The notes under the pieces are model-generated. The model was not told the DNA's origin, did not search any database, and saw nothing but the letters and a program-made list of their open reading frames with translations. A DNA stretch of 64,000 nt from Gammaproteobacteria bacterium. GTDB lineage: Bacteria > Pseudomonadota > Gammaproteobacteria > Enterobacterales > Alteromonadaceae. The DNA lies in the NCBI GenBank assembly GCA_018826295.1, contig JAHJZX010000055.1:62001-126000 (forward strand), read 5' to 3'. This document shows, piece by piece, positions 7,685 to 18,005 of this stretch (its first letter is position 1; each line of letters opens with the position of its first letter). The position numbers and the translations under genes are program-made.

Positions 7685-10264
7685 ATGCCGTCAGAGACGA
7701 AAATGGAGCAAGCCTTAAGCTCACATACCCCAATGATGCAACAATATCTGGGACTAAAAAGCCAGCACCCCGACATTTTGCTGTTTTACCGGATGGGCGA
7801 TTTTTACGAGCTGTTTTACGACGATGCCAAACGTGCCGCCGCCTTACTGGATATTTCCCTGACCAAGCGCGGCCAAAGTGCCGGCACCCCTATTCCGATG
7901 GCGGGCGTGCCTTATCATGCGGTTGAGGGCTATTTATCCCGCCTGGTACAGCTGGGCGAGTCGGTGGCTATTTGCGAACAAATAGGTGATCCGGCCACCA
8001 GTAAAGGCCCGGTAGAGCGCAAGGTTGTGCGTATTGTCACCCCCGGCACCGTGACGGATGAAGCCTTGTTGAACGAACGCCAGGACAATCTGCTATGTGC
8101 CATTGTGCAACTACGCAACCAATACGGCCTGGCGCAGATTGATTTAAGCAGTGGCCGTTTTTTGCTTAACCAGGTGGATAACAGCGATGATTTAGCCGCC
8201 TTACTACAACGCTTAAACCCGGCAGAACTGCTATACCCGGAAGATTTTGCTGCCAGCTATCTGATAGAAAAACGCAAGGGCGCACGCCGCCGGCCACTGT
8301 GGGAATTTGAGCTGGCTACCGCCAAACGTTTGCTTTGCCAGCAGTTTGCTACCAAAGATTTACTTAGTTTTGGTGTTGAAGACGCGCCAGTAGCCTTAAT
8401 GGCTGCCGGTTGTGTGATGCAATACGTTAAAGACACCCAGCGTGCGGCCCTGCCGCATATCCGAGCTATTGCGCTGGAACGCTCGCAGGACAATATAGTG
8501 CTGGACGCGGCAACCCGGCGCAATCTGGAGCTCACCGTCAATCTGGCCGGTAATTATGAGCATACGCTGGCCGCCGTGCTCGACCGCTGCCAGACAGCCA
8601 TGGGCTCGCGCTTGCTAAAGCGTTGGATCCACGCCCCGCTGCGCAGCCAGACCGAAGTCAATGCCAGGCTGGATGCCGTCACTGAATTAGACAGCAGCTT
8701 TGACGAGTTGCAACAGCAGTTAAAACATATCGGCGATATTGAACGGGTAATTGCCCGCCTGGCACTGCGCAGTGCCCGCCCGCGCGACTTTGCCAGGCTG
8801 CGTCTGGCGCTGCAGCAACTGCCGGCACTGGCACCACAGTTAAGTCAATTTAGCAGTGATTTACTTTGCCAGATAAGCCACAGCAGCCAGCCCTTACCGG
8901 CGCTTTGCCAGCTGTTAGAGCAGGCGATAGTCGAAAATCCACCGGTACTTATTCGTGATGGTGGGGTCATTGCCGCAGGCTATAACGCTGAGCTGGATCA
9001 ATGGCGGGCACTGGCCACCGGCGCCACCGACTATTTAGAGCAGTTGGAACAGCGGGAGCGCGAGCGCACCGGTATAGCCTCGTTAAAAGTCGGTTTTAAC
9101 CGCATTCATGGTTACTACATTGAAACCGGCCGCAGCGCCGACACTAAAGTGCCAGCCGAATATGTACGCCGCCAGACACTGAAAAACAACGAGCGTTATA
9201 TTATTCCTGAGCTAAAAGAATATGAAGACAAAGTACTGGGCAGTCAGAGCAAAGCCCTGGCACTGGAAAAGCAATTGTACGAACAGTTGTTTGAGCTGAC
9301 AGTACCGTTTTTAGCCCAGTTACAGCAGTTGGCCCAGGCTCTGGCCGGGTTAGATGTACTGTGTAACTTTGCCGAACGCGCCGACAGCCTGAACTATAAA
9401 CGGCCACAACTAAGTGCCGACACCGGCATAGTGCTGGAGCAAGCGCGCCATCCTGTGGTCGAGCAGGTACTGACCGAGCCGTTTATCGCCAACCCGCTGA
9501 CACTGCATCAACAACGGCGCATGTTGATGATCACCGGGCCAAATATGGGCGGTAAATCTACTTATATGCGCCAGACAGCGCTTATCGTGCTAATGGCTTA
9601 TATCGGCAGTTATGTACCGGCAGATAAAGCTGTTATTGGCCCGGTAGATCGTATTTTTACCCGCATAGGTGCCTCGGATGATTTAGCCTCCGGCCGCTCG
9701 ACCTTTATGGTGGAAATGACAGAAACCGCCACCATTTTGCACCATGCCACTGAGCACAGCCTGGTATTAATGGACGAAATTGGCCGCGGCACCAGCACTT
9801 ACGACGGTTTAAGCTTAGCCTGGGCCTGTGCCGATTATCTTGCCACTAAAATTAAAGCCTTAACGTTGTTTGCTACCCACTACTTTGAGCTGACCGAGCT
9901 GGCCGGGCAGTTGCCCGGCCTGGCCAATGTGCATTTAGATGCGGTAGAGCATGGTGACGATATCGTGTTTATGCACCATGTGCAGGACGGTGCCGCCAGC
10001 AAAAGCTTTGGTTTGCAGGTAGCCCAATTGGCCGGCGTGCCCAAAGCCGTTATTCAGCGTGCCCGGCAAAAACTGGCTGAACTGGAACGCCACAGTGCAG
10101 CTCAGCCAGCTAAACCCAACGCTGCAGTTAGCGCCGTAGCACCACAGCTTAGCTTGCTGGACACTGAGCACCCTATTGTCGGGCAGCTACGGGATATTAA
10201 TCCGGATGATCTCAGCGCACGCCAGGCACTGGAGTTGCTGTATCAGCTAAAGCAACAGCTATAA
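7685..10264 (+). CDS. mutS: DNA mismatch repair protein MutS
   Basis: This is MutS, 859 residues from the chosen start (E. coli 853). It recognises mismatches and clamps DNA with MutL. Visible are the N-terminal mismatch-reading motif GDFYELF, the Walker A motif GPNMGGKST at about 618, the ATPase motifs [12 protein letters not shown] and FATHYFELT, and a C-terminal tail after the helix-turn-helix. Several in-frame Mets are possible: a far upstream one inside pncC (7613), 7685 and 7703. None has a strong Shine-Dalgarno; 7685 avoids overlapping the divergent pncC. Confidence 0.96.
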   Translation: MPSETKMEQALSSHTPMMQQYLGLKSQHPDILLFYRMGDFYELFYDDAKRAAALLDISLTKRGQSAGTPIPMAGVPYHAVEGYLSRLVQLGESVAICEQIGDPATSKGPVERKVVRIVTPGTVTDEALLNERQDNLLCAIVQLRNQYGLAQIDLSSGRFLLNQVDNSDDLAALLQRLNPAELLYPEDFAASYLIEKRKGARRRPLWEFELATAKRLLCQQFATKDLLSFGVEDAPVALMAAGCVMQYVKDTQRAALPHIRAIALERSQDNIVLDAATRRNLELTVNLAGNYEHTLAAVLDRCQTAMGSRLLKRWIHAPLRSQTEVNARLDAVTELDSSFDELQQQLKHIGDIERVIARLALRSARPRDFARLRLALQQLPALAPQLSQFSSDLLCQISHSSQPLPALCQLLEQAIVENPPVLIRDGGVIAAGYNAELDQWRALATGATDYLEQLEQRERERTGIASLKVGFNRIHGYYIETGRSADTKVPAEYVRRQTLKNNERYIIPELKEYEDKVLGSQSKALALEKQLYEQLFELTVPFLAQLQQLAQALAGLDVLCNFAERADSLNYKRPQLSADTGIVLEQARHPVVEQVLTEPFIANPLTLHQQRRMLMITGPNMGGKSTYMRQTALIVLMAYIGSYVPADKAVIGPVDRIFTRIGASDDLASGRSTFMVEMTETATILHHATEHSLVLMDEIGRGTSTYDGLSLAWACADYLATKIKALTLFATHYFELTELAGQLPGLANVHLDAVEHGDDIVFMHHVQDGAASKSFGLQVAQLAGVPKAVIQRARQKLAELERHSAAQPAKPNAAVSAVAPQLSLLDTEHPIVGQLRDINPDDLSARQALELLYQLKQQL

Positions 10265-10272
10265 CTTGACAA

Positions 10273-10288
10273 AAAATGTATACATTTT
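10273..10288. promoter_or_regulatory. Palindromic operator upstream of benE (probable GntR site)
   Basis: AAAATGTATACATTTT is a perfect 16-bp palindrome with a TGTATACA core, typical of GntR-family operators. A second GTATAC half lies at 10296-10301 and overlaps a good -10 candidate (TATACT, 10297-10302). The nearest regulator is the GntR gene directly downstream of benE, so autogenous control of the pair is likely. Confidence 0.65.
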
Positions 10289-10323
10289 AAATTAGGTATA
10301 CTTTTTATAGTTTGAGTTAATTT

Positions 10324-11487
10324 ATGTGGATTAAAGATCTCAGCCTGTCAGCGATAGTGGCAGGCTTTGTCGCTGTGCTGGTAGGTTTTGCCAGCTCAGT
10401 GGCAATAGTACTGCAGGCGGCTGCTGCGGCAGGCGCAACGCAAGACATCATGGCGTCCTGGCTATTGGCACTGGGGATTGGCATGGCGGCTACCTGCATT
10501 GGCTTATCCTGGTATTACAAGGCACCTGTTATTACCGCCTGGTCGACACCCGGTGCCGCATTATTGGCTGGCAGCCTGCAAGGCCTGAGCATAAATGAAG
10601 CCGTGGCGGTGTTTATTTTTACAGCCGCACTGGGCGTTATTATCGGTATCAGCGGTTGGTTCGATAAACTTACCCGGCTAATACCCTTACCACTGGCCAG
10701 TGCTATGCTGGCCGGCATTTTACTGCAATTTGGTCTGAGTATTTTTACCGCTTTACACACTCAGCTGCTGTTGGTCGGCCTGATGTGTGTCAGCTATTTG
10801 CTGGCCAAACGCTTGTCCCCCCGCTACGCCATACTATGGGTGCTGTTAACCGGTGTTGTTACCGTACTCTGGCAGGGCCAGTTTGCTACTGACAGCATAA
10901 GCCTGAGCCTGACCACGCCGGTTTGGGTAACGCCGCATTGGTCAGTCAGCGCGCTACTGGGCGTAGGTCTGCCACTGTTGCTGGTCACCATGGCATCACA
11001 AAATATCCCCGGCGTTGCCGTTATCCGCACCAGCGGTTATCAGACGCCGGTATCACCGCTTATAAGCAGTACCGCGTTATCGACTTTGCTGCTGGCGCCC
11101 TGGGGCGCGTTTTCAATTAACCTTGCCGCTATTACGGCCGCCATCTGTACCGGACCAGAAGCCCACCCGGACAAAGACAAGCGATACATAGCCGGCATAG
11201 CTGCCGGTGTATGTTATCTGCTGGCAGGGCTGGCCGGCGCTACCGTAGTGGCATTGTTTTCGGCCTTCCCGAAAGAAATGATTGCCGCCCTGGCTGGCCT
11301 GGCGCTGCTGGGCACTATCGGCGCTAATCTGGCCGTCGCAACAGCAGAGGGAGAGCACCGCGAGGCCGCCGTGATCACCTTACTCGTTACCGCCAGTGGC
11401 GTAAGCTTTTTTGGTATCGCCGCGGCGTTCTGGGGCATAGTAGCCGGTGGCGCAACCCTGCTGCTAGTCAATAGCCGGTGCCGCTAA
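10324..11487 (+). CDS. BenE-family (benzoate/H+ symporter-like) transporter
   Basis: This 387-residue integral membrane protein has about 11-12 hydrophobic helices and few charges. It matches the BenE family: the N-terminal WIKDLSLSAIVAGFVAVLVG helix, the APVITAWSTPGAALLAG motif, and later VTMASQNIPGVAVIRTSGYQTP. Family members import benzoate or related aromatic acids with protons; no catabolic genes lie nearby, so the substrate is unassigned. The gene ends one base before the start of a GntR regulator, giving a two-gene operon behind a palindromic operator. Confidence 0.88.
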   Translation: MWIKDLSLSAIVAGFVAVLVGFASSVAIVLQAAAAAGATQDIMASWLLALGIGMAATCIGLSWYYKAPVITAWSTPGAALLAGSLQGLSINEAVAVFIFTAALGVIIGISGWFDKLTRLIPLPLASAMLAGILLQFGLSIFTALHTQLLLVGLMCVSYLLAKRLSPRYAILWVLLTGVVTVLWQGQFATDSISLSLTTPVWVTPHWSVSALLGVGLPLLLVTMASQNIPGVAVIRTSGYQTPVSPLISSTALSTLLLAPWGAFSINLAAITAAICTGPEAHPDKDKRYIAGIAAGVCYLLAGLAGATVVALFSAFPKEMIAALAGLALLGTIGANLAVATAEGEHREAAVITLLVTASGVSFFGIAAAFWGIVAGGATLLLVNSRCR

Positions 11488-11488
11488 G

Positions 11489-12130
11489 ATGTTAAAAAAA
11501 CAGCAGCTATACCACCAGCTTAAGCAGGACATTCAGTTACAACACTGGGCTGCCGGTCAGGTGTTAACGCAGCATCAACTGGCCCGGCATTATGCTGTCA
11601 GCCGCATAGTCGTGCGTGATGCCCAGCACGCGCTGATGAACGAAGGCTGGTTAGTCGCCCATGGCAAGGCCGGTATGCAGGTGCCCGGCTTTAGTGCCGC
11701 TGAAGCAGAAGAATTGTGTATGCTGCGCTTGCAGCTGGAACCGCTGGCGCTGCAGCACGCTGTGGCCAATATGAGTTACAGTCAATTGGGCCAGGCCGAA
11801 GATCTGTTAGCTTATATAACAGCGAGTAACAGCCTGGCGCCCTACCAGCGCGGCGAACTAAACTGGCAGTTTCACCACACCCTGTACCAAAGCTGCGCCA
11901 AGCCACATTTACTCAGGTTATTGGCGCAATTGCACCAACAAGTAGCCCGTTATCTGGGGTATCAGGAACAAGTGCAGGCTTATGCTGATACCAGTGCAGC
12001 AGAGCACGCTGAACTGCTTAGTTTGTTACGGCATGGCAAAAGCGGCCTTGCGGTGGCGCTGTTAACCCGGCACATAGCCGAAGCGGGTGCCTTGTTGGTG
12101 CAGTGGTTACAAAAACAACAAAGCGCCTGA
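11489..12130 (+). CDS. GntR-family transcriptional regulator (FCD type)
   Basis: This 213-residue regulator has an N-terminal winged helix (about 5-65; LTQHQLARHYAVSRIVVRDAQHALMNEGWLV) and an all-helical FCD effector domain (about 70-205). It follows benE by one base and is probably co-transcribed. It is the natural candidate to bind the TGTATACA palindrome upstream of benE and to sense the transported acid (inference). The recognition helix reads VSRIVVRDAQ, slightly unlike the usual SRTPVREA, so its operator could differ from textbook FadR sites. Confidence 0.88.
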   Translation: MLKKQQLYHQLKQDIQLQHWAAGQVLTQHQLARHYAVSRIVVRDAQHALMNEGWLVAHGKAGMQVPGFSAAEAEELCMLRLQLEPLALQHAVANMSYSQLGQAEDLLAYITASNSLAPYQRGELNWQFHHTLYQSCAKPHLLRLLAQLHQQVARYLGYQEQVQAYADTSAAEHAELLSLLRHGKSGLAVALLTRHIAEAGALLVQWLQKQQSA

Positions 12131-12139
12131 CGGCGCCTT
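12120..12139. terminator. Hairpin between the GntR regulator gene and rpoS (probable bidirectional terminator)
   Basis: AAAGCGCC (12120-12127) pairs with GGCGCCTT (12132-12139) around a 4-base loop that contains the end of the GntR stop codon. On the minus strand the stem is followed by TTTGTTGTTTTTG, so it works better for rpoS than for the plus-strand operon. Confidence 0.65.
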
Positions 12140-12161
12140 GCTAAAATTTATCGCTAGCAGC

Positions 12162-13148
12162 TTATTCCTGAAACAGGGTTTCGATATTCAGCCCCTGATG
12201 TGTCACTATCTCACGCAGCCGGCGCAGAGCTTCAACCTGAATTTGCCGCACCCGCTCACGGGTTAAACCAATTTCATGCCCCACATCTTCCAGAGTTGAC
12301 GGTTCATAGCCCAGTAAACCAAAACGCCGGGCCAACACTTCGCGTTGTTTCGGGTTAAGTTCGTTCAGCCAAACCACTAAATGCTGGCGAATGTCTTCAT
12401 CCTGCAGTTCAGTTTCCGGCCCCAGCTCTTTTTCATCGGCAATAACATCGAGTAACTGTTTTTCCGACGCCCCGGCTACAGGCGTATCAACTGAAGTGAT
12501 TTTTTCATTTAACTTCAGCATTTTACGTACTTCATCAACCGGCCGGTCCAGCGCTGTGGCTATTTCTTCCGGTGTCGGTTCATGGTCCAGTTTTTGTGAA
12601 AGTTCGCGCGCTGCACGCAAGTATATATTCAGCTCTTTAACCACGTGGATCGGCAGACGGATAGTGCGGGTCTGGTTCATGATGGCGCGTTCAATGGTCT
12701 GGCGGATCCACCAGGTGGCGTAGGTAGAAAACCGGAAACCGCGCTCAGGGTCAAATTTTTCTACTGCCCGGATCAGGCCCAGATTGCCTTCTTCGATCAG
12801 GTCCAGCAAGGCCAAACCGCGGTTGATATAACGGCGGGCAATTTTTACAACTAGTCTTAGGTTACTTTCGATCATGCGCTTACGTGCGGCCTGATCACCT
12901 TTTAATGCCAGACGGGAAAAATATACTTCCTCTTCGGCTGACAACAACGGAGAGAAACCAATTTCGCCCAGATAAATCTGGGTAGCGTCCATGGTTTTCT
13001 GACTGTCGTCACGGGCAAAAACATCTTCGCTACTGCTTTCTTCTGCAACCAGAGCGGCTGCTTCCGGTTCTGCATCATCTTCAAGCATCACATCGTCGTT
13101 CAGCTCGTCTTCTTTGAAATCTATATCGTCGTCACTTTTTTGTCCCAT
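12162..13148 (-). CDS. rpoS: RNA polymerase sigma factor RpoS
   Basis: This 328-residue sigma-38 is the master regulator of stationary phase and general stress. An acidic N-terminus (residues 1-50) is followed by region 1.2/2 ([52 protein letters not shown]), region 3, and region 4 with [18 protein letters not shown] near the C-terminus. It lies downstream of nlpD on the same strand with an 80-base gap, the standard gammaproteobacterial order. In relatives a main rpoS promoter lies inside nlpD; I did not pinpoint it here. Confidence 0.97.
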   Translation of the reverse strand: MGQKSDDDIDFKEDELNDDVMLEDDAEPEAAALVAEESSSEDVFARDDSQKTMDATQIYLGEIGFSPLLSAEEEVYFSRLALKGDQAARKRMIESNLRLVVKIARRYINRGLALLDLIEEGNLGLIRAVEKFDPERGFRFSTYATWWIRQTIERAIMNQTRTIRLPIHVVKELNIYLRAARELSQKLDHEPTPEEIATALDRPVDEVRKMLKLNEKITSVDTPVAGASEKQLLDVIADEKELGPETELQDEDIRQHLVVWLNELNPKQREVLARRFGLLGYEPSTLEDVGHEIGLTRERVRQIQVEALRRLREIVTHQGLNIETLFQE

Positions 13149-13228
13149 ATCCTTTCTCCCACGTCTACAGGGTGCTGGGGCTGGCCAAGCGCTGTTGCAT
13201 CCATTCCTGATACTTGTGTATCTTATTT

Positions 13229-14155
13229 TTATTTTGGTAAGTACTTTAACGGATTAACCGAACTGCCCCTGAAGCGAATTTCAAAATGCAGCCTCGCATC
13301 TGTCGCGTCAGTACTTCCCAGCTCAGCAATCTGTTGCCCTGCGGTAACCATCTGTTTCTCTTTAACCAGCAACTTCCGGTTGTGGGCATAAGCACTAAGA
13401 TAATCATCGTTGTGTTTGATAATGATCAGGTTGCCATACCCCCGCAGTGCATTACCAGCGTATACTACCTGTCCACTGGCCGCCGCTACTACTTTTCCAC
13501 CTTCCTGCCCCGCGATATCAATGCCCTTATTGCCATGCTGCTGGCTGGAAAATGCAGAAATTATTTTTCCTTTAGCCGGCCACTGCCATTGCACCAAGTC
13601 CCCATTTAGGGTAGGATTCGCGGTTTTTTTATTATTTTTTGGCTGTATCTGAACATAACCCTTTTGATTTTGCGGTGCAACAGGTTTAACAGCTTTTGCT
13701 GAACTATTTGATTTTGCTGGGCTTGAATTATTCTTATTTGTGTTTTTTGTTGCAGTGCTGGCCGGTTTGTTCTGCACTGTTTTAGTGCTGCCCGCCGTTA
13801 CAGCCGGCTTGGCTTTTACTTTGCCGGTTAAGCGTAATGTTTGTCCAGGGAAGATTGTATAGGGGCTGGCGATGCCGTTAAGTGCTGCCAGTTCACGCAC
13901 ATCTTTACCGGCGCGAAAGGCAATAGCATACAAGGTATCACCACGCTGCACTACATAGGTGCGGCTGGCCAGGGTGCCACGGTTACGCTGCTGATAGAAG
14001 TTTTCCCGAAGCTCGAGCGTGGTTACCGGCGCCGGACCGGAACTTGACGAACAGGCAGCCAACAGTGCGGCCAATAGCAGTAATGCTGCCTTGCCTGCAC
14101 CCTGGCAGCAAAGATAAGGTATTAACGATGACTGGCATTTTGCAAAACAACGAAT
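13229..14155 (-). CDS. nlpD: Murein hydrolase activator lipoprotein NlpD, apparent ATT start
   Basis: From the chosen start this is a 309-codon lipoprotein. It has a signal with LLAALLAAC (lipid Cys at about 35), a LysM domain (about 67-110, [14 protein letters not shown]), a low-complexity Ala/Lys/Asn linker, and a C-terminal M23/LytM domain. The M23 zinc site is degenerate (GNKGIDIAG replaces HxxxD), as in NlpD, so it should activate the amidase AmiC rather than cut murein. No in-frame ATG, GTG or TTG sits in the right place. A strong AAGGAG (14162-14167) lies 6 bases before an in-frame ATT at 14155. The only in-frame ATG (14212) is inside popT. An ATT start is inferred; a frameshift near the start is the alternative. 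Confidence 0.88.
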   Translation of the reverse strand: MRCFAKCQSSLIPYLCCQGAGKAALLLLAALLAACSSSSGPAPVTTLELRENFYQQRNRGTLASRTYVVQRGDTLYAIAFRAGKDVRELAALNGIASPYTIFPGQTLRLTGKVKAKPAVTAGSTKTVQNKPASTATKNTNKNNSSPAKSNSSAKAVKPVAPQNQKGYVQIQPKNNKKTANPTLNGDLVQWQWPAKGKIISAFSSQQHGNKGIDIAGQEGGKVVAAASGQVVYAGNALRGYGNLIIIKHNDDYLSAYAHNRKLLVKEKQMVTAGQQIAELGSTDATDARLHFEIRFRGSSVNPLKYLPK

Positions 14156-14169
14156 ACCTGACTCCTTAA

Positions 14170-15066
14170 TCAGTCTGGTGTTGAAACAGGCTCTGTGGGC
14201 ACTTTCAACCACTTTTCCATGTTCAGCAACAATAACATCAGCAATACCCCCGCCAGCGCACTAAGCGCCGCTGCAGTAAGATCAGCCGGCGCAACCTCTC
14301 TGGCATAGTGCCAGGGCAGATAAAGCTGCTGTTCTGCCTGCCAGGGCCAGATGCGATACAGAGCGCCTATTACCACGCCGATGAGCAACGCCAGGCTGCT
14401 GTCATGATAATGTTGCAGTAACCAGTGCAGCAGCCGGGAAAAACTTAATAAGCCTATAATGCAGCCGAGCATAAATAATGACAAGACCGTAAGTTGTAAC
14501 TCGGTAACCGCCAGCAGCACGGGCGCATACATGCCAGACATCAATAATATAAAGCTACCGGAAATGCCGGGTAAAATCATTGCACAAATCGCCACAGCGC
14601 CAGCAATGAAAAACATCCAGGCAGCAGGCTCTAACTCACGTGGGGTCAACATGGCTACCATCACAGCGCAGGCTATGCCCAGCATGGCTAACAGCAACCG
14701 GCTGAGGTTCCAGCGCACACTGGCACACAGGTGTGGCAGTGCAGTAATAATCAGCGCGCAAAACAGTGCCCACAGTGGTATAGGCCGGTATTCAAGCAAA
14801 TAGGTTATAACGCCGGCCAGCGAAAAAATACTTAACAAGATACCGGCAAATAAACAAAGTAAGAAAGTGCCGTCGATATGACGCCAAAAGGCAGTAAATT
14901 GCATGCGGCCAACTAATTTAAGCGCGGCCAGATTACAACTGCTGATGGCAGCCAGCAACCGCTCATAGATACCGAGTATAAATGCCAGCGTGCCACCGGA
15001 AACCCCCGGCACCACATCGGCGGCGCCCATCGCCAGGCCTTTAATTAACCATTGCAGGTACTGCAT
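14170..15066 (-). CDS. popT: DUF368 polyprenyl-phosphate translocase (PopT family)
   Basis: This 298-residue polytopic membrane protein has duplicated Gly-rich hairpin motifs, PGVSGGT at 20-26 and LPGISGSF about 150 residues later, which are hallmarks of DUF368. Family members were recently shown to return undecaprenyl phosphate across the inner membrane for reuse in wall and envelope glycan synthesis. Here it sits between pcm and nlpD, a place where E. coli has no gene, and its stop codon is 8 bases from the nlpD ribosome binding site. The placement links lipid-carrier recycling to a murein-remodelling and stress locus. Confidence 0.87.
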   Translation of the reverse strand: MQYLQWLIKGLAMGAADVVPGVSGGTLAFILGIYERLLAAISSCNLAALKLVGRMQFTAFWRHIDGTFLLCLFAGILLSIFSLAGVITYLLEYRPIPLWALFCALIITALPHLCASVRWNLSRLLLAMLGIACAVMVAMLTPRELEPAAWMFFIAGAVAICAMILPGISGSFILLMSGMYAPVLLAVTELQLTVLSLFMLGCIIGLLSFSRLLHWLLQHYHDSSLALLIGVVIGALYRIWPWQAEQQLYLPWHYAREVAPADLTAAALSALAGVLLMLLLLNMEKWLKVPTEPVSTPD

Positions 15067-15089
15067 CTTGTATCCCTTCAGTCAGATAA

Positions 15090-15728
15090 TCAGGCCAGCT
15101 CACCCGGCACCAATGGTACAAACCGTACCGCTTCAATGTCGCGGCTGCTGTAGTCATCGCCATGGCGCTCATATACCCGCAATGTTTGCTCGTGCAAACC
15201 AACCGGGATCACTAAACGACCGCCATCATTCAGCTGCTGCAATAGCGCTGTTGGTACTTCTGTTGGCGCCGCTGTAACGATAATGCTGTCAAACGGTGCC
15301 TTACTCGGCCAGCCCTGCCAGCCATCACCGTGTTTCATTGACACATTATGTAAGTCAAGTTGTTGCAGGCGCCGTTTGGCCTGAAACTGCAGAGCCTTTA
15401 TGCGTTCAACACTACAAACATGGCCAAACAGCCGCGCCAGAATAGCGGTTTGATAGCCTGAGCCGGTACCAATTTCCAGTAGTTTGCCCGGCGCTTTATC
15501 TTGCAGCAGTAACTCGGTCATACGGGCGACAATATAAGGCTGCGAAATGGTCTGGCCCTGGCCAATTGGCAAGGCGGTATTCTCGTAAGCTTTATGCGCC
15601 AGCACGGCTTCGACAAACAGATGCCGGGGGGTATTGGCAATAGCTGCCAACACCTGTGGCTGACCAATACCTTCGAGTTGTAGTTTTTGTGCCAGCAGTG
15701 CGGCACTGCGTGATGTTGCGACTGCCAT
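15090..15728 (-). CDS. pcm: Protein-L-isoaspartate O-methyltransferase
   Basis: This 212-residue repair enzyme methylates isoaspartyl residues in aged proteins using S-adenosylmethionine. The SAM motif [12 protein letters not shown] (about 84-95) and the substrate-side motif [16 protein letters not shown] (about 55-70) are clear. Length matches E. coli Pcm. It starts one base after the surE stop, as in the conserved surE-pcm-nlpD-rpoS survival cluster. Confidence 0.95.
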   Translation of the reverse strand: MAVATSRSAALLAQKLQLEGIGQPQVLAAIANTPRHLFVEAVLAHKAYENTALPIGQGQTISQPYIVARMTELLLQDKAPGKLLEIGTGSGYQTAILARLFGHVCSVERIKALQFQAKRRLQQLDLHNVSMKHGDGWQGWPSKAPFDSIIVTAAPTEVPTALLQQLNDGGRLVIPVGLHEQTLRVYERHGDDYSSRDIEAVRFVPLVPGELA

Positions 15729-15729
15729 G

Positions 15730-16482
15730 TTACAAACAAATCCCCTCTAACCAATTGCGTAAGGTGTCCATGCTTTTATAGGCCGACATATCAATCTGCA
15801 ACGGCGTAACCGACGCAAAACCATTCGCCACCGCATAGAAATCTGTGCCCTCGCCGGCATCCAGCTCTGGCCCCAGTGAGCCATACCAGTATATTTTCCG
15901 GCCCCAGGGATCGGTAGCGCTGGTCATAGTTTCAGCCTTATGCCGCCGCCCCAGGCGGGTAACCTGTATGCCTTTTAGTTGCTCTATCGGCACAGCGGGT
16001 ACGTTAATATTTAATATCTGATCTGCCGGCAATGGGTGCGACTTAAGCTTTTTAATAACCTGCACAGTAACATAAGCTGCAGTGGCAAAATGCTCTTCAT
16101 CGCGTCCGGCTAATGACACGGCAATAGCCGGCAAGCCAAGATGCCGGCCCTCTGTTGCCGCGGCCACAGTGCCGGAATACAACACATCATCCCCCAGGTT
16201 AGCACCATGATTAATACCCGCCACGACCAAATCGGGGGTAAAATCCAGCAACTGACTAATCGCCAGATGCACACAATCGGTAGGCGTGCCGTTAACGGAT
16301 AAAAAGCCATTTTCCAGCCTTTGCACCCGCAAAGGATTGATCAGTGTTAAAGAGTTGCTGGCACCGCTGCAATTGCGGTCCGGGCCAACTGTCGTTACGT
16401 CGGCAAACTGGCTCAACGCTTGTTGTAGCACCTGCATGCCTTTGGCATACACACCGTCATCATTACTTAATAAAATCCGCAT
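15730..16482 (-). CDS. surE: 5'/3'-nucleotidase SurE
   Basis: This 250-residue SurE-family metal-dependent phosphatase acts on nucleoside monophosphates. The metal site is visible at N7-D8-D9 (SNDDGV), [12 protein letters not shown] (about 35-46) and [12 protein letters not shown] (about 88-99). It lies between truD (3-base gap) and pcm (1-base gap) on the same strand, the usual stationary-phase survival operon. Confidence 0.95.
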   Translation of the reverse strand: MRILLSNDDGVYAKGMQVLQQALSQFADVTTVGPDRNCSGASNSLTLINPLRVQRLENGFLSVNGTPTDCVHLAISQLLDFTPDLVVAGINHGANLGDDVLYSGTVAAATEGRHLGLPAIAVSLAGRDEEHFATAAYVTVQVIKKLKSHPLPADQILNINVPAVPIEQLKGIQVTRLGRRHKAETMTSATDPWGRKIYWYGSLGPELDAGEGTDFYAVANGFASVTPLQIDMSAYKSMDTLRNWLEGICL

Positions 16483-16485
16483 CCG

Positions 16486-17529
16486 TTACTCCAGTACAGT
16501 ACCATCTCGGCTGGCATCATGATATTGCACCAGCTCACGCAATACGCTGGTGGCAAAGCAACCAGCCGGTAAGGCAAAGCTGATTATGGCATCCTGCTGT
16601 TGCAGTTGTATGCTCAGATGTTGTGGCATCAGCCGGATAGCGCGCCGCTCTGAGCGCAGACGATAATCTATCAGCCCCTGCACCAGTTGTGCATGCCCGG
16701 CCAATACTTGCTGCTCCAACCCGGCCGCCGCGCCACTGACCATCGGCTCGCCAATGCCAGGCAGTACGGCTGTCGGGTGCACATCGGCAGCGTCTAAACG
16801 TTGTTGTAACGCCGCGTCAGCAGCGGCCACACGAAATACCGAACCACTGCCATCCAATTGCAGCACATCGCCGTCCAGCACGGTACTAAATTGCCCGTTG
16901 GCAATACGCGCCGCCACTTGTTGGTTAAATACATAAGAGCGCGCCGCCGACAACGCCAGGCCGCGTAATTTACGATCGGTAATGCTGCTACCGGCAAACA
17001 GCTGTTGCGCCAGCTGCAAATTACCGCCGCCAATGCCAAAGCGCTGTTCGCCATAATAGTTTGGTACGCCGGCCTTTACCTGCTCAGCCCGTTGCAACAA
17101 GCTGGTACTGTCAGTCAGATCGCGTAAGCGGATCTGAAACTGGTTAGCTTTTAATGCGCCCAAACGCAATTTGCGGTAATGCCGCTGCACGGTAAGAATA
17201 GTGCAGCCTTCAAGCTGCCAGTCTTGCCAGGCTAACTCCTGCTTGATCGGCCATTTAAAGCAAAACCATTGCCGGGTAACAGCATGGCGATCTTTTAAAC
17301 CGGCGTAGCTGATATCGCGCACCCGCAAGCCGGTTAGAGCCGCCAGTTGCTTAGCAACAAACTGGGTATTCTGGCCACGTTTTTCGATATGTAACAGCAA
17401 ATGTTCGCCACTGCCGCTGGGGCTGAAATTTAATTGCTCATCAACAATAAAATCTTCCGCCTGGCTGCGCAGCTTTGCCTGGCATGCCGGCGGGCCATAC
17501 AGATAATGTAATCCGGCGTTGCTACTCAT
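16486..17529 (-). CDS. truD: tRNA pseudouridine(13) synthase TruD
   Basis: This 347-residue TruD isomerises U13 of tRNA-Glu to pseudouridine. The catalytic aspartate is D80 in GLKDRHA, the same position as in E. coli. [11 protein letters not shown] near the N-terminus and NYYGEQRFG in the middle are family motifs. The stop overlaps nothing, but the start overlaps the ispF stop by 4 bases (ATGA), indicating coupled translation. Confidence 0.95.
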   Translation of the reverse strand: MSSNAGLHYLYGPPACQAKLRSQAEDFIVDEQLNFSPSGSGEHLLLHIEKRGQNTQFVAKQLAALTGLRVRDISYAGLKDRHAVTRQWFCFKWPIKQELAWQDWQLEGCTILTVQRHYRKLRLGALKANQFQIRLRDLTDSTSLLQRAEQVKAGVPNYYGEQRFGIGGGNLQLAQQLFAGSSITDRKLRGLALSAARSYVFNQQVAARIANGQFSTVLDGDVLQLDGSGSVFRVAAADAALQQRLDAADVHPTAVLPGIGEPMVSGAAAGLEQQVLAGHAQLVQGLIDYRLRSERRAIRLMPQHLSIQLQQQDAIISFALPAGCFATSVLRELVQYHDASRDGTVLE

Positions 17530-18005
17530 GCGCCAACCAGCAAGGCAACTGCTTCTACTGCTATGCCCTCCTTGCGACCGACAAAGCCAAGCTTTTCCGT
17601 GGTGGTGGCTTTCACATTAACCTGCGACAAGGTACAGCCCAGGTCATCGGCTATGCATTGGCGCATCGCGCCGATATGTGGTGCCATTTTAGGCGCCTGT
17701 GCCAGAATAGTAATATCAACATTGCCGATGACAAAACCGGCGGATTGCACCTCGGCAAAGACTTTACGTAATAAGATCCGGCTGTCGATGCCTTTAAAAG
17801 CGGCGTCAGTATCAGGAAAATGATGGCCAATATCGCCCAGCGCCAACGCTCCTAGCAATGCATCGGCTAACGCATGCAATACGACATCGCCGTCGGAGTG
17901 CGCCAGCAGCCCCTGACTATATTCAATTTTAACGCCGCCCAGTGTAATCGGGCCTTCGCCACCGAAGGCATGGACATCAAAACCATGACCAATACGAAGT
18001 TTCAT
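17526..18005 (-). CDS. ispF: 2-C-methyl-D-erythritol 2,4-cyclodiphosphate synthase
   Basis: This 159-residue IspF catalyses the fifth step of the MEP isoprenoid pathway. The zinc ligands are D10, H12 (GFDVHAF) and H44 ([18 protein letters not shown]). The gene overlaps ispD by 4 bases and truD by 4 bases. Length is standard and no anomaly was seen. Confidence 0.96.
   Translation of the reverse strand: MKLRIGHGFDVHAFGGEGPITLGGVKIEYSQGLLAHSDGDVVLHALADALLGALALGDIGHHFPDTDAAFKGIDSRILLRKVFAEVQSAGFVIGNVDITILAQAPKMAPHIGAMRQCIADDLGCTLSQVNVKATTTEKLGFVGRKEGIAVEAVALLVGA

Noticed and set aside
10265..10302. TTGACA at 10265-10270 paired with TATACT at 10297-10302 as the benE promoter
   Set aside because: The spacer would be 26 bases, too long for sigma-70. 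TATACT may still be the -10 with a poor -35.
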